64,000 bases of DNA, from NCBI GenBank assembly GCA_964551735.1, contig CAZKEF010000014.1:1-64000 (forward strand). The letters are read 5' to 3'. The position numbers and the translations under genes are program-made. Positions 1-8,514 of this stretch are shown here, in pieces; within the stretch, counting starts at the first letter, position 1; every line of letters begins with the position of its first letter. The stretch is from DAOUAT01 sp964551735 (lineage in GTDB: Bacteria; Chloroflexota; Anaerolineae; CG2-30-64-16). The notes under the pieces are model-generated. The model searched no databases. It was not told the origin of the DNA and saw only the letters and a program-made list of their open reading frames with translations.

Positions 1-2239
1 TCTTCTGGCTGCTGGGCGTCACCGGGTCGTCGTCGTAGTGGTTGATGGGCGTGCTATAGCTGTAGGTCGTCGTCTGCGGCGGGTTGCCCGAGAAGCTGTC
101 GCTGGCCGTGACGCTCATCACCTTCCACTTATTAAAGATCGAAAAGCCGCTGACCGCCGGATTCCAGGCCACGAAGCAGTCATAGGGGAAGCGCACGAAG
201 CCGGAGGAGACGATGGGACACTGGTGCGACTGGCCGTAGACAAAGGTCGTCTCGCCGCCCAGCGGATCGGTGATCTTGTCGAGCCGCGGCATGGTGAGCG
301 AGGAGTTGCCGGCGCAGTAGGTGGGGGTGCAGGCCGAGCCGTTGTCGCGGCGGTTCTGCTTCAGCACGTAGCCGTATTGCACGGCCGGCAACGCCTCCGT
401 GCCCGCTGCGTTTTTCTGGGTGACGCCGTTGAGCCACAGCTTGGGTTCGTTGGTCGCGCCGTTGGGGTCGTTGGGTGGCTTGACGAAGATCTGGCTCAAC
501 GCATACTGCGCCACCGTGATCCACTGGCTGGTCGTGGTGTCCCAATATTGCGGCCGGATGGTGTCCAGCCGCTTGCGGCTCCAGAAGGTCGGCTTGTTCT
601 GCGTACAGGTCCCGCTCGCGCCACAGGTCAGATCGCCCGGCGTATCCGGGTAGTTGGCCGGCCAGGCACACGCGCCTTCGCAGCGTTCAGCCGTGTCGAA
701 CACGACCTGGGTCGGCACGGTGGCCGACCCAGCGCGCCGGCCATACTCGATGCGCGCCACGTTGCCCGCGCGCACGTAGTCCATGCGAAACAGGCCGTTG
801 CGAACGTTGTAGTAGTTGATTTCCTGCTGATAGTAGAACGCCACCACGTTGCCGTTGGGGTCTTCGATACGATCCAGGTTCCACTTCCAGGCCTTGTCGC
901 ACACCCAGTAAGCCGAGACGCTGCTGCACGTCGAGTCATAGACCGGGGTGAAGAACGCGGAGTTCTGGTCGTTGTTCGTGGTCTTGTCAGGGTCAATCTC
1001 ACCCCCAAAGCGATACTTGACGCCGTCCGGCGTGGTCACCAACCAGTATTCTTTGTGCGTGTCCGGATGCCCGGCCGGCCCGTTGGTCAGCTTTTGGATC
1101 TTCCAGCGCGGGTCATTTTGCGGATGATACAGGCCGCTGGCATCCTTCACCAGGGGCGAAGCGACGCCGTTCAGCGCAATGGTGTAGTTATCGCCGGTCA
1201 AACACAAGTCGCCGGGCGCCTGAGTGGTGCCGCAGGTCTTCAAACGGCGGGTGATTGAGCCGGGTTCGGTGTGCCAGCCGATGCCGACCCAGCCCGGCTG
1301 GTTGTTTTTGTTGATCGTCATGCCATCCACGCTGCCGCTGTCGTAGGCCAGCGTGACGTCGGGCGCCAGGCCCCCGGCCGCGGGCGGCAGCGGCACGGCG
1401 TAGCTGGTCTGCATGGCGCCGACGGCCAGCGAGAGTTGATAATCGCTGCTGCCGGTGAACGGGGTCGCGGCATAGGTCCCCTGGTCGCTGCTGGCCGCGG
1501 CCGCCAGCACATAGAGCACTGGCTCATCATCTTCTGTCACACTGGGCGCGCCGGCCACGATCAGGGGCAGGTAGATCTGGCCGGCGGGCCGCTCAGCCGA
1601 GGCTGCCAGTCCATCATCCGGTGTGGCTTGCTCGAGTGCGGCCGGCGCCGCGTCCACTACCGGTGACTCGACCTCGAAGGATTGATCGACGCCGGTCTGC
1701 TGCCGGGCCAGGCGTGCGGCCGCAGCCAGGTCAACGGTCAGCCACCCCTGCACGCTGTCGTTGGCGCCAGATAGCGGCAGGTAGGTCGCGCAGGTCAGCC
1801 CTGCGTCGCTGGCCTGACAATCCAGGCCGCGATACAGCGTCAGGCGCTCCCGGAAGCTGCCGCCGTAGGCCGGCAGGTCCAGTTGCCCGTAGTCGAGCGT
1901 CAGGGACACGGGCGCCTCGGCCGTCCCCGACCGGCTGAGGGCCAGGGTGAACGCGACCCCGGCCGGCGAAAGCTGCGCCGCCTGTTCCGGCGCCAGGACC
2001 GTCAGCCGGGCAGTCATTGGCGCGGCGGCCGCGTCTGCAGCGCGCGCCAATACCAACGGCAGCCCGGCGAAGCGCGCTTCACGGCTGTCCGTTGGCAGCG
2101 CCAGGACATACTCACCTTCCGGCAGGCGCGCCACGGCAGGCGGGATCGGCGCGGCCGGCGCCGGTTCGGCCGCCAGGGTCTGCTCAGGTTGGTTGATGGG
2201 CAGGCTGATTTCGTCGGCGCGGGGCCGGGCCGGGTTCAT
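1..2239 (-). CDS. Secreted RHS/SpvB-like protein, 3' end off the left edge
   Basis: An uninterrupted frame runs from an ATG at 2239 down to base 1 with no stop, so at least 746 residues are present and the C-terminus is missing. About residues 270-340 carry the N-terminal signature of SpvB/RHS-type proteins (a stretch ending in APDVTLAYDSGS, then GWVGIGWHTEPGSITRR). It continues with blocks of the kind seen in wall-associated YD/RHS proteins (YWLVTTPDGVKYRFGG, DPNGNVVAFYY, LDKITDPLGGETTFVYG). The early region is rich in Ala and Pro. The family is exported and often polymorphic-toxin related, but the toxin end would lie outside the window. The upstream signal peptide lies in another frame (2236-2352); the two are separated by a C run. 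In frame just before this ATG the bases encode VASAEG, a plausible signal-peptidase site, so the native start is probably 2352 and a 1-nt indel splits the gene. Confidence 0.75.
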   Translation of the reverse strand, partial: MNPARPRADEISLPINQPEQTLAAEPAPAAPIPPAVARLPEGEYVLALPTDSREARFAGLPLVLARAADAAAAPMTARLTVLAPEQAAQLSPAGVAFTLALSRSGTAEAPVSLTLDYGQLDLPAYGGSFRERLTLYRGLDCQASDAGLTCATYLPLSGANDSVQGWLTVDLAAAARLARQQTGVDQSFEVESPVVDAAPAALEQATPDDGLAASAERPAGQIYLPLIVAGAPSVTEDDEPVLYVLAAAASSDQGTYAATPFTGSSDYQLSLAVGAMQTSYAVPLPPAAGGLAPDVTLAYDSGSVDGMTINKNNQPGWVGIGWHTEPGSITRRLKTCGTTQAPGDLCLTGDNYTIALNGVASPLVKDASGLYHPQNDPRWKIQKLTNGPAGHPDTHKEYWLVTTPDGVKYRFGGEIDPDKTTNNDQNSAFFTPVYDSTCSSVSAYWVCDKAWKWNLDRIEDPNGNVVAFYYQQEINYYNVRNGLFRMDYVRAGNVARIEYGRRAGSATVPTQVVFDTAERCEGACAWPANYPDTPGDLTCGASGTCTQNKPTFWSRKRLDTIRPQYWDTTTSQWITVAQYALSQIFVKPPNDPNGATNEPKLWLNGVTQKNAAGTEALPAVQYGYVLKQNRRDNGSACTPTYCAGNSSLTMPRLDKITDPLGGETTFVYGQSHQCPIVSSGFVRFPYDCFVAWNPAVSGFSIFNKWKVMSVTASDSFSGNPPQTTTYSYSTPINHYDDDPVTPSSQK

Positions 2240-2352
2240 ACCTTCAGCGGACGCAACGGGGGGGCAAAAGCGGGCAGGACTGGCAACACGCTCTGCGGTG
2301 CCAGCAGCAATGCAACGAACAACAGCAACCAGGATGGGACACGGCGGGACAT
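2236..2352 (-). CDS. Signal peptide fragment of the RHS-like gene (frame-shifted)
   Basis: A 38-residue frame begins with MSRRVPSWLLLFVALLLAP: a basic start followed by a long hydrophobic core. It has a very good ribosome site (GGAGGAGG, 5 nt before the ATG). It ends at a TGA that overlaps the ATG at 2239. A free signal peptide this short makes no sense alone. Adding one C to the run at 2258-2264 would join it to the 746-residue frame below it, with an alanine-rich cleavage region. I read it as the true 5' end of the same gene. Confidence 0.7.
   Translation of the reverse strand: MSRRVPSWLLLFVALLLAPQSVLPVLPAFAPPLRPLKV
2258..2264 (-). repeat. Homopolymer of seven C (coding strand) at a frame break
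   Basis: The coding strand has CCCCCCC between the signal peptide and the mature protein. The observed length of 7 puts the two parts out of frame; 8 or 5 would join them. It could be a sequencing or assembly error, a pseudogene lesion, or a phase-variable tract. Confidence 0.7.
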
Positions 2353-2589
2353 GGCGACCTCCTCCACGAATAGCCCGTGCCGGGCGGGCGCGGGCGCGCA
2401 CCGGATAATACGACTGCGGAAAACACTGCTCACCCGCCGGTCTTGGGGGAGGGGGAGACCGGCGCAACCGTTGTGTCAAGGCATGGAGTTAATGACAACA
2501 ACCAATTCTTCATATCACAGAAAACGCTGACCTGTCAAATCGTCGCGCAGGTTATCTGCCGTTCGCCTTACATCTGCAACCGCACCATG

Positions 2590-2618
2590 TTGACATTATC
2601 ACCGTCTTGCACTATATT
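2590..2618 (+). promoter_or_regulatory. Sigma-70-type promoter for the GH31-gntR operon
   Basis: TTGACA (2590-2595), a 17-nt spacer and TATATT (2613-2618) match the housekeeping consensus closely. It lies about 38 nt upstream of the GH31 start at 2656 and is oriented towards it. The sequence around it is much more AT-rich than the surrounding DNA. Confidence 0.7.
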
Positions 2619-2627
2619 GTATACAAT
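2616..2627 (+). promoter_or_regulatory. Palindromic operator overlapping the -10 box (candidate GntR site)
   Basis: ATTGTATACAAT is a perfect 12-bp palindrome that overlaps the end of the -10 box; a partial second copy (CTACAAT) follows. Regulators of the FadR/FCD branch of GntR often bind TTGTATACAA-like sites. A GntR/FCD gene is the second gene of the operon, so autorepression is a reasonable inference. Confidence 0.6.
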
Positions 2628-2655
2628 CTACAATCCTTACCCAAGAAGCGACACC

Positions 2656-4956
2656 ATGAACAGCCAGCAACAAGGCCAAACGTGCCTCAGCACCTCCGAT
2701 TGGGTGCTGAGCGCTGCGACCGCGCCGTTTCGGATCGAGATCCGGCCCGCGGCCGATTTCAATGGGCCGGCCGCGGACAGGCCGGTTTGGCGTCTGGCCC
2801 GCGTGCTGTGGCGGCGAGAGCACAGCGGCTGGCAGGAGATTTCAGATTGGCAGATGCCGGCGGGCAGTGATGGCTGCACGCTGCTTGGGTATGGCGCCGA
2901 TGGCGACCCCGCCGACCCCGACCACCCGCCGGCAATCGAGCTGACCTGCCATCGTTCGGCCGGCATTTTCAGCGTCGAGATCGCCGCCCTGCCTGAAACC
3001 GGGGCCGCCTGGATCGCAGCCGACCTGGCCGCAACCGAGGACGAGCATTTCCTCGGTTTCGGCGAGCGTTTCGATCAAGTGGAGCGCCGGGGCACGCAGG
3101 TGGACCTGCAGGTGGTCAACGGTGCGTCGGGTGGGCTCGCCTACAAGCCCGTGCCGTTCTTTATGTCGAGCGCCGGCTACGGCCTGCACATCGCCACCGA
3201 CCTCAGGACGGTGGTGCGCGTTGCGACGCCGGATGATCCCGCCGTGGTTTCGATCCGCTGCGCCGCGGCGACGCTGGCGCTGCGGGTCTACCCCGGCGCC
3301 TCGTTCCGGGCCATCCTGCGCGCGTACACGGCCGACGCGGGACGCCCCGCCTTGCCCCCGCCGTGGGTCTTCGGGCCGTGGAAATCGCGGGACTGGATGG
3401 CAGAGAACCAGGCCACCGCGCTGGAGGACGTGCGCGAGGGCCGGCGCCTGGGCCTGGCGGGCACGGTCAAGCTGGTGGACGCGGCGTGGGAGCCGTACTA
3501 CAACAGCTTCACCTTCGACACGGCGCGCTTTCCCGACCCAGAGGACTTCATCCGGGAGGTGCGGAGCCTGGGCTACCGCCTGGTGCTCTGGATCTCGCCC
3601 TGGCTGGTGTGGGACGCGGCGCCCAGCCCCGCCTACCGCACCTGTGCCGAGCACGGCCTGCTGATCCGCCGGCCCGACGGCTCGCCGTACGTCCACCGGC
3701 TGGCGAACAGCCCGACCTTCGTGGGGAGCTGCCTGGACTTCACCAATCCCGAAACCATAGCGTGGTGGCAGGCGCACCTGCGCCGCCTGATCCGCATGGG
3801 CGTGGATGGCTTCAAGACGGATTTCGGCGAGCAGGTCCCCCTGGATGCGATCTTCCACGATGGCCGCACCGGGGCCGAGTGGCACAACGCGTACCCGCGG
3901 CTGTACAATCAGGTGACGGCCGAGGCGTTGCGGGCGGAAACGCACGGCGTCCTGCTGGCGCGGTCGGCGTGGCACGGCTCGCAGGCACACTCCGCCATCT
4001 GGGCCGGCGACCAGAGCTCGGACTTTGGCCCGGCCACCGGCCTGCCCAGTGTCATCATCGCCGGCCAGAACGCGGGGCTGTCCGGCTTCCCGTTCTGGGC
4101 CAGCGACATCGGGGGCTATTTCGGCACGCCCAGCGACGAGGTCTTCGTGCGGTGGACGCAGTTCGGCGCGTTCTCGCCCATCATGCAGATCCACGGCACC
4201 GGCTGCCGCGAGCCGTGGCGCTTCTCGCCGGAAACCCTCGCTGTCTACCGCCGCTACGCGCAGATCCACATGGACCTGCTGCCCTACATCTACTCGTGCA
4301 CGCGCCAGGCATGCGAGACGGGCATCCCGATCATGCGGGCGCTGGCGCTGGAGCACCCCGACGACGAGGGCGCGTGGGGCGACCTGGCGGAGCACGAGTA
4401 CTGCTTCGGCGACCATCTGCTCGTGGCGCCGGTGTACTACGAACGTGACCGCTTCCGGCATCTCTACGTCCCCCGCGGCCTCTGGCGCGACTTCTGGACG
4501 GGCGAACCGGTCCAAGGCGGCCGGATGCACCGCAAGCCCGCACCCCTGGACGCGATCCCCGTGCTGGCGCGGGCAGGCGCCATCGTGCCGTGGCTGGATC
4601 CCTCGGCGGACACCTGTCTGCCGGCCGATGATCCATCCATCCGGCAGGCGGGCCCGGATCTACGGCTGGCTGTCTATCCCGGCGCGGACGGCGCTTTCGA
4701 GCTGTACGATGGCACGCGGCTCGCCTGGGACGATGCCGCCGCGACCCTCACGATGGCTGGCTCGCCCGAACCGCGCTCGGTGGCGGCCAATGTCGTCGGC
4801 CGGCCCGGCCGCGTGTGCAGCGCCCGTGGGCCGGCCGGGGCCCTGGCCTGGGAGCCGACCGACCTGGCCGGCCGGCGCGCGGACGCACGCATCGCAGTGG
4901 CTGGCCCCGGCATATATCAGATCCGTTGGGCGTGGGATCTGGAGGGCCAAGCATGA
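2656..4956 (+). CDS. Glycoside hydrolase family 31 (YicI/alpha-xylosidase-like)
   Basis: This 766-residue enzyme hydrolyses alpha-glycosides by a retaining mechanism. The catalytic barrel carries the GH31 nucleophile motif DGFKTDFGEQ, with the Asp at about residue 389. The acid/base is in WAGDQSSDFG, with the Asp at about residue 452. The KTDFGE form resembles YicI-type alpha-xylosidases more than alpha-glucosidases. FWASDIGGYFG further supports the family. There is an N-terminal galactose-mutarotase-like beta domain and a C-terminal beta domain. There is no signal peptide, so it is cytoplasmic and acts on imported oligosaccharides. I chose ATG 2656 because a strong promoter lies just upstream; the frame stays open further 5' but that extension has no domain. 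Its stop overlaps the start of the GntR gene (ATGA), so the two are translationally coupled. Exact substrate unknown. Confidence 0.9.
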   Translation: MNSQQQGQTCLSTSDWVLSAATAPFRIEIRPAADFNGPAADRPVWRLARVLWRREHSGWQEISDWQMPAGSDGCTLLGYGADGDPADPDHPPAIELTCHRSAGIFSVEIAALPETGAAWIAADLAATEDEHFLGFGERFDQVERRGTQVDLQVVNGASGGLAYKPVPFFMSSAGYGLHIATDLRTVVRVATPDDPAVVSIRCAAATLALRVYPGASFRAILRAYTADAGRPALPPPWVFGPWKSRDWMAENQATALEDVREGRRLGLAGTVKLVDAAWEPYYNSFTFDTARFPDPEDFIREVRSLGYRLVLWISPWLVWDAAPSPAYRTCAEHGLLIRRPDGSPYVHRLANSPTFVGSCLDFTNPETIAWWQAHLRRLIRMGVDGFKTDFGEQVPLDAIFHDGRTGAEWHNAYPRLYNQVTAEALRAETHGVLLARSAWHGSQAHSAIWAGDQSSDFGPATGLPSVIIAGQNAGLSGFPFWASDIGGYFGTPSDEVFVRWTQFGAFSPIMQIHGTGCREPWRFSPETLAVYRRYAQIHMDLLPYIYSCTRQACETGIPIMRALALEHPDDEGAWGDLAEHEYCFGDHLLVAPVYYERDRFRHLYVPRGLWRDFWTGEPVQGGRMHRKPAPLDAIPVLARAGAIVPWLDPSADTCLPADDPSIRQAGPDLRLAVYPGADGAFELYDGTRLAWDDAAATLTMAGSPEPRSVAANVVGRPGRVCSARGPAGALAWEPTDLAGRRADARIAVAGPGIYQIRWAWDLEGQA

Positions 4957-5648
4957 CGCGTCAACAAGGGGGCAGCTGGCTCACCCATCTTGCACCGCTG
5001 CCCCGCACACCGCTGGCCGAGCGGGCCTACGACCAGATTCTGGAGCAGATTCTGGCCGGCCGGATCGGGGCGGGAGAGCATCTGGTCGAGCAGGCACTGG
5101 CCGAGCAATTGGGCGTCAGCCGCATCTCCGTGCGCGAGGCGCTGCGGCAGTTGGCGCACGAAGGTTTGGTCGAGATCATCCCCAACCGCGGCGCGTACGT
5201 GCGCCGCTTCACCGCCGAGGACATCGAAGAGGTATTCCGGCTGCGCGCCGCGCTGGAAACCCTGGCCGCCGAGCAGGTGATCGCTCACGCCGGGCCGCAG
5301 GATGTGGCGGACCTGCAAGCGATGGTGGACGAGCTGGCCGCGCTTGAAGCGTCAGGCGACCGGCTGCGCGGCTCCGAGATGGATACGGAATTCCATCGGC
5401 GGCTGATGGGCCTGTCCCGCCAGCGCCGGGCCTACGCGATCTGGCAGAACATGAGCGCGCAGATCACGCTGGTGGTCTATTCGGTCAGCAGCAACTATCC
5501 TTCGTTCGAGGGCCTGGCCGCGCGGCACCAGCGCATCGTTGACCTGATCCGGGCGCAGGATGGCACGGCCCTGACCGCGTATCTGAGCCGGCATATCCTG
5601 GAAGGCGGGCAACACTTGGTGGATGCGCTGCGCCAGCAATCTACGTGA
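4953..5648 (+). CDS. GntR-family transcriptional regulator, FCD (FadR) subfamily
   Basis: The 231-residue protein has an N-terminal winged helix (about residues 15-85) with the GntR signature LGVSRISVREALRQLAHEGL followed by the wing IIPNRGAYV. An all-helical FCD ligand domain follows. Conserved Asp/His positions (DTEFHRRL, AARHQRIVDL, LSRHI) fit the metal site of ligand-binding FCD domains, which usually sense organic or sugar acids. It starts in an ATGA overlap with the GH31 stop and has GGAGG 7 nt upstream. It probably binds the palindrome at 2616-2627 and controls its own operon. Confidence 0.88.
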   Translation: MTRQQGGSWLTHLAPLPRTPLAERAYDQILEQILAGRIGAGEHLVEQALAEQLGVSRISVREALRQLAHEGLVEIIPNRGAYVRRFTAEDIEEVFRLRAALETLAAEQVIAHAGPQDVADLQAMVDELAALEASGDRLRGSEMDTEFHRRLMGLSRQRRAYAIWQNMSAQITLVVYSVSSNYPSFEGLAARHQRIVDLIRAQDGTALTAYLSRHILEGGQHLVDALRQQST

Positions 5649-6045
5649 GGAAAGCAAGTCCAAGATCAGTGTCATTCTGGGTTCCACATCCCGCCGCGGC
5701 ACGCTTTGCCTGCGCACGGCAAAGAAACGTCCTATCTGTCATGCTGAGCGGGTCGGTAGCACAAGTTTCATTGCGGCAACTGACCAGCGAAGCATCTCGT
5801 CTTGGGAGTTTCTAGGTAGCGGCCCTGCCCTAAACGGTGCATGACAACGCAAAAGAGCGAAGAATCTCCGTTGCTGGAGCACGAGACCCTTCGCTGGTTT
5901 GTCGCCGCAATGTACCTTAAGGGCTGACCCGCTCAGGGTGACACCGAGAATGTTCTCCTTTCTCGCACTAAACACCCGGTGACCGGCGGATCCCAAACCA
6001 GGCTTCGCACAGCCTTCACTACAGATGCCATTGAGGAGAGAGCTT
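5649..6045. other. Intergenic stretch filled mostly by a MITE-like element
   Basis: About 400 nt between the regulator and the enolase-superfamily gene. More than half is the inverted-repeat element at 5737-5943. No supported gene is seen. The ribosome site for the next gene (GAGGAGAG) lies at its right end. Confidence 0.6.
5737..5943. repeat. Family A inverted-repeat element (MITE-like)
   Basis: Two arms of about 65 nt face each other. The left arm begins TGTCATGCTGAGCGGGTC and reaches CCAGCGAAGCATCTCGT. The right arm, read on the minus strand, begins GTCACCCTGAGCGGGTCAG and reaches CCAGCGAAGGGTCTCGTG. The same arms recur at 54993-55127 and, in a coding region, at 49907-50013. No transposase is present, so it would need one in trans if mobile. 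Confidence 0.75.
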
Positions 6046-7200
6046 TTGAAAATCACCAAGCTTTCGGTTTCACTTTTGTCGCACCCCCTCCCCGCGCCGC
6101 TGCGCCCTTCCTGGGCGCCGGGCCGGACGTTCAACACGACCGCGTGCACCCTGATCCGGGTCGGGACGGACGCCGGCATCGAGGGCATCGGCGCCGGGCC
6201 GGAGGTGGGTCTGGCCGGCGTCTACACGGTCGCTGACCTAATCGCGCCCTACCTGATCGGCAAGGATCCGTTCGCAGTCGAGCAAATCAGCCCGATCCTG
6301 CGTCACGCGGCCCGTGACGGCAGCTATCCCTGGGGCGTCGAGATGGCGCTGTGGGACATCATCGGCAAGGCGTGCGGACAGCCGGCCTACCGGCTGTGGG
6401 GCGGCTACCGATCCACCCTGCCCGTCTACGCCAGCCTGGCCGAGCTGAGCGAGCCGGCCGAGCAGATTGACCGGCTGCACGCCCTGCGCGAGGAGGGCTT
6501 CCGCGCGGCCAAGCTGCGCCTCCGCCGGCCGATCCTCGCGGCAGACATCGCGCTGGTCGAGCAGGTGCGCCTGGCCCTGGGCGACGCCATGACCCTGATG
6601 GCCGACGCCAACCAGGCCAACGTCATGCCGAGCCCGGGGCCGCACAACTTTTGGACCTACAGCGACGCGCTGCACGTGGCTCGCGCCATGCAAGACCTGG
6701 GCCTGGCGTGGCTGGAGGAGCCGCTGCCGCGCTACGACCTCAAGCAACTGGCCGACCTCTGCGCGGCCGTGGACATCCCCATCGCGGGCGGCGAGCTGAA
6801 CATCGGCCTCCACGAATACAAGCAGCTGGTGGACATGAACTGCTACGACATCATCCAGGCCGACTGCTCGTTCTCCGAGGGGATCTTCCAACTGCGCAAG
6901 GTGGCCGGCCTGGCGGAGATGGCGTACAAACAGTTCATCCCGCACACCTGGTCCAACGGCATCGGCCTGGCCGCGAACCTGCACCTGGCCGCGGCCATCC
7001 CCAACTGCCCGTGGTTTGAGTATCCCGTTGACCCGCCGGCCTGGACGATCGAGGCGCGCGACTTCATGCTGCAGGAGCCTTTCGGGATCAATGCGGATGG
7101 CACGATCACGGTCAGCGACCTGCCCGGCCTGGGCATCGCGCTCGACGAAGCGGCGGTCGCCCGTGCCACGCGGCATCACTGGCACACTGAGGGTAATTGA
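6046..7200 (+). CDS. Mandelate racemase/muconate lactonizing-type enolase superfamily protein
   Basis: The enzyme has about 384 residues. The superfamily abstracts an alpha proton of a carboxylate; members include many sugar-acid dehydratases. Visible elements in order are a lid/capping domain, the lysine of KLRLRR, metal ligands in MADANQ, LEEPLP and GGELN, and a catalytic His in FIPHTWSNG. The KxR plus PHTW pattern fits the mandelate racemase subgroup. I prefer a TTG start at 6046 because GAGGAGAG lies 5 nt upstream and the product then begins MKITKLSVS, as usual for the family; ATG 6025 is possible but has no site. It is followed directly by the aldolase (stop-to-start gap 0), so the two are co-transcribed. 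Substrate unknown; a sugar acid is likely. Confidence 0.85.
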   Translation: MKITKLSVSLLSHPLPAPLRPSWAPGRTFNTTACTLIRVGTDAGIEGIGAGPEVGLAGVYTVADLIAPYLIGKDPFAVEQISPILRHAARDGSYPWGVEMALWDIIGKACGQPAYRLWGGYRSTLPVYASLAELSEPAEQIDRLHALREEGFRAAKLRLRRPILAADIALVEQVRLALGDAMTLMADANQANVMPSPGPHNFWTYSDALHVARAMQDLGLAWLEEPLPRYDLKQLADLCAAVDIPIAGGELNIGLHEYKQLVDMNCYDIIQADCSFSEGIFQLRKVAGLAEMAYKQFIPHTWSNGIGLAANLHLAAAIPNCPWFEYPVDPPAWTIEARDFMLQEPFGINADGTITVSDLPGLGIALDEAAVARATRHHWHTEGN

Positions 7201-8475
7201 GTGATGGCTGCTGTGAATCCTATCGCCCACCGCGAGCTGGACCGGGTTGCGCGCGACCTGGCCCTGGCAGACGCGGACAAGGCAGAGCGCATCCGCGCCG
7301 TGGTTGCGCTGGCTGGCGCCGCCGGGGTGTATGCCGCATCCATCGGCCACGTATACCGCGCGCTCGCGGCCGGGACGATGCCGTCCTTGTCTGTGCCCGC
7401 GATCAACCTGCGCGGCATGACGTATGATCTGGCCCGCGCGATCTGGCGCGCGGTGGCGGAGGCCGCCGCGGGACCGGTCATCTTTGAGCTGGCGCCTTCT
7501 GAGAGCCGGGCCGGCCGGCAAAGCTTCCAGGAGTTCGCCGCGCTGATCCTTGCCGCTGCGGTGCGCGAGGGCTACCGGGGACCGGTCTTTCTGCAGGTTG
7601 ATCATCTTCAGGTCGAACGTGACGATCCCCAGAATTCACCCGAGTTCGAGTCCTGGTGCCGCCAGTCGGTTGCCGCAGGCATGCTGCAAGTGGATTTCGA
7701 TGCCAGCAGCATCATTTCTTCAGGGATGAGAACTGGGCATGAAGGGTCATTTTGGGAACAGGTCGCCTGTGCGCAGGCCACGGCCGCGGCGGCCGCTACC
7801 CATCGCGGCTTCAGCGGCGACGGCGACCTGGTTTACGGCGCCGAGGTCGGCGAGATCGGCGGCGTAAACACCACCGTGGACGACCTCCGGGAGTTCATGG
7901 CTGCCTACAGATCGGCGCCGGGCAACCCACCGCCGTTGGCGAAGATCAGCGTCAACACCGGCACCACGCACGGCGGCTTGGTGGATGCCGACGGCAGACC
8001 GGGCCCTATGCCGCTGGACATCGCCTTGCTGGCCGACCTGGCCGCGGTCGCGCGCCGCGAGTTCGGGCTGCCGGGCGTCGTGCAACACGCAGCCTCCACC
8101 CTGAGCCTCGCGCAGCTTGCACAGCTCCCCGCGGCCGGCGTCTGCGAGGTCCACCTGGCGACAGGCATCCAGAACCTCGTTTTCGACCATCCGCAGTTCG
8201 ACGCGGATTTGCGGGCCCGAATGCGGGCTGAGCTGCTCGATCCCCAAGGGGAGGCGGAAGGACGCGATTACGAATACACACGGGATCAGACGCCCGCCCA
8301 GCGCTTCTATTCCGGCCGCTGGACCTCGTGGGGGCAGTTCAAGCGCGAGTTGTGGGAGCTGCCCGAAGAGAGCCGGTCGGCCATCCGCGCTTCCTTGGTC
8401 GCCTGGTGCGTGCCGGTCTTCGCCGCCTTGCAGATCGCGGGCCGCGCGCCTCTGCTGGCGAAGCTGTACCGGTAG
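7201..8475 (+). CDS. Class II (zinc) ketose-bisphosphate aldolase family protein
   Basis: The 424-residue protein resembles class II aldolases of the FbaA/GatY/KbaY type, which cleave phosphorylated ketoses to dihydroxyacetone phosphate and an aldehyde. Zinc and catalytic positions can be recognised in VDHLQVER (His), YGAEVGEIGG (Glu), SVNTGTTHGG (His) and VVQHAASTLS (His). It is longer than a typical 280-350-residue aldolase because of a helical C-terminal tail after about residue 350. The frame opens with GTG at 7201 followed at once by ATG at 7204; either may be used. Kinase and isomerase genes follow, so the likely order is isomerase, kinase, aldolase. The specific sugar is not known. Confidence 0.8.
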   Translation: MMAAVNPIAHRELDRVARDLALADADKAERIRAVVALAGAAGVYAASIGHVYRALAAGTMPSLSVPAINLRGMTYDLARAIWRAVAEAAAGPVIFELAPSESRAGRQSFQEFAALILAAAVREGYRGPVFLQVDHLQVERDDPQNSPEFESWCRQSVAAGMLQVDFDASSIISSGMRTGHEGSFWEQVACAQATAAAAATHRGFSGDGDLVYGAEVGEIGGVNTTVDDLREFMAAYRSAPGNPPPLAKISVNTGTTHGGLVDADGRPGPMPLDIALLADLAAVARREFGLPGVVQHAASTLSLAQLAQLPAAGVCEVHLATGIQNLVFDHPQFDADLRARMRAELLDPQGEAEGRDYEYTRDQTPAQRFYSGRWTSWGQFKRELWELPEESRSAIRASLVAWCVPVFAALQIAGRAPLLAKLYR

Positions 8476-8514
8476 CCGGAAGTGCTCGCCTGTGACTTTG
8501 AGAGGAACCGTAGC

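Larger units (their letters stand above)
2353..2655. other. Divergent intergenic region between the RHS-like gene and GH31
   Basis: This 303-nt stretch separates two divergently transcribed genes. It contains a hairpin at 2436-2463 (8-bp arms GCCGGTCT/AGACCGGC, G-rich loop) and, near its right end, the promoter and palindrome listed separately. No gene is seen in it. Confidence 0.6.

Noticed and set aside
38..1258. Long plus-strand open frame over the RHS-like gene
   Set aside because: It is antisense to a frame with clear RHS/SpvB motifs, is Arg/Gly/Val-rich and has no domain; a shadow of high GC.
2842..4530. 562-codon minus-strand frame over GH31
   Set aside because: Antisense to GH31 catalytic motifs, His/Arg-rich and without any family signature.
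5649..6045. Insertion sequence in the intergenic repeat
   Set aside because: Facing arms are present but there is no transposase frame; described as a MITE-like element instead.
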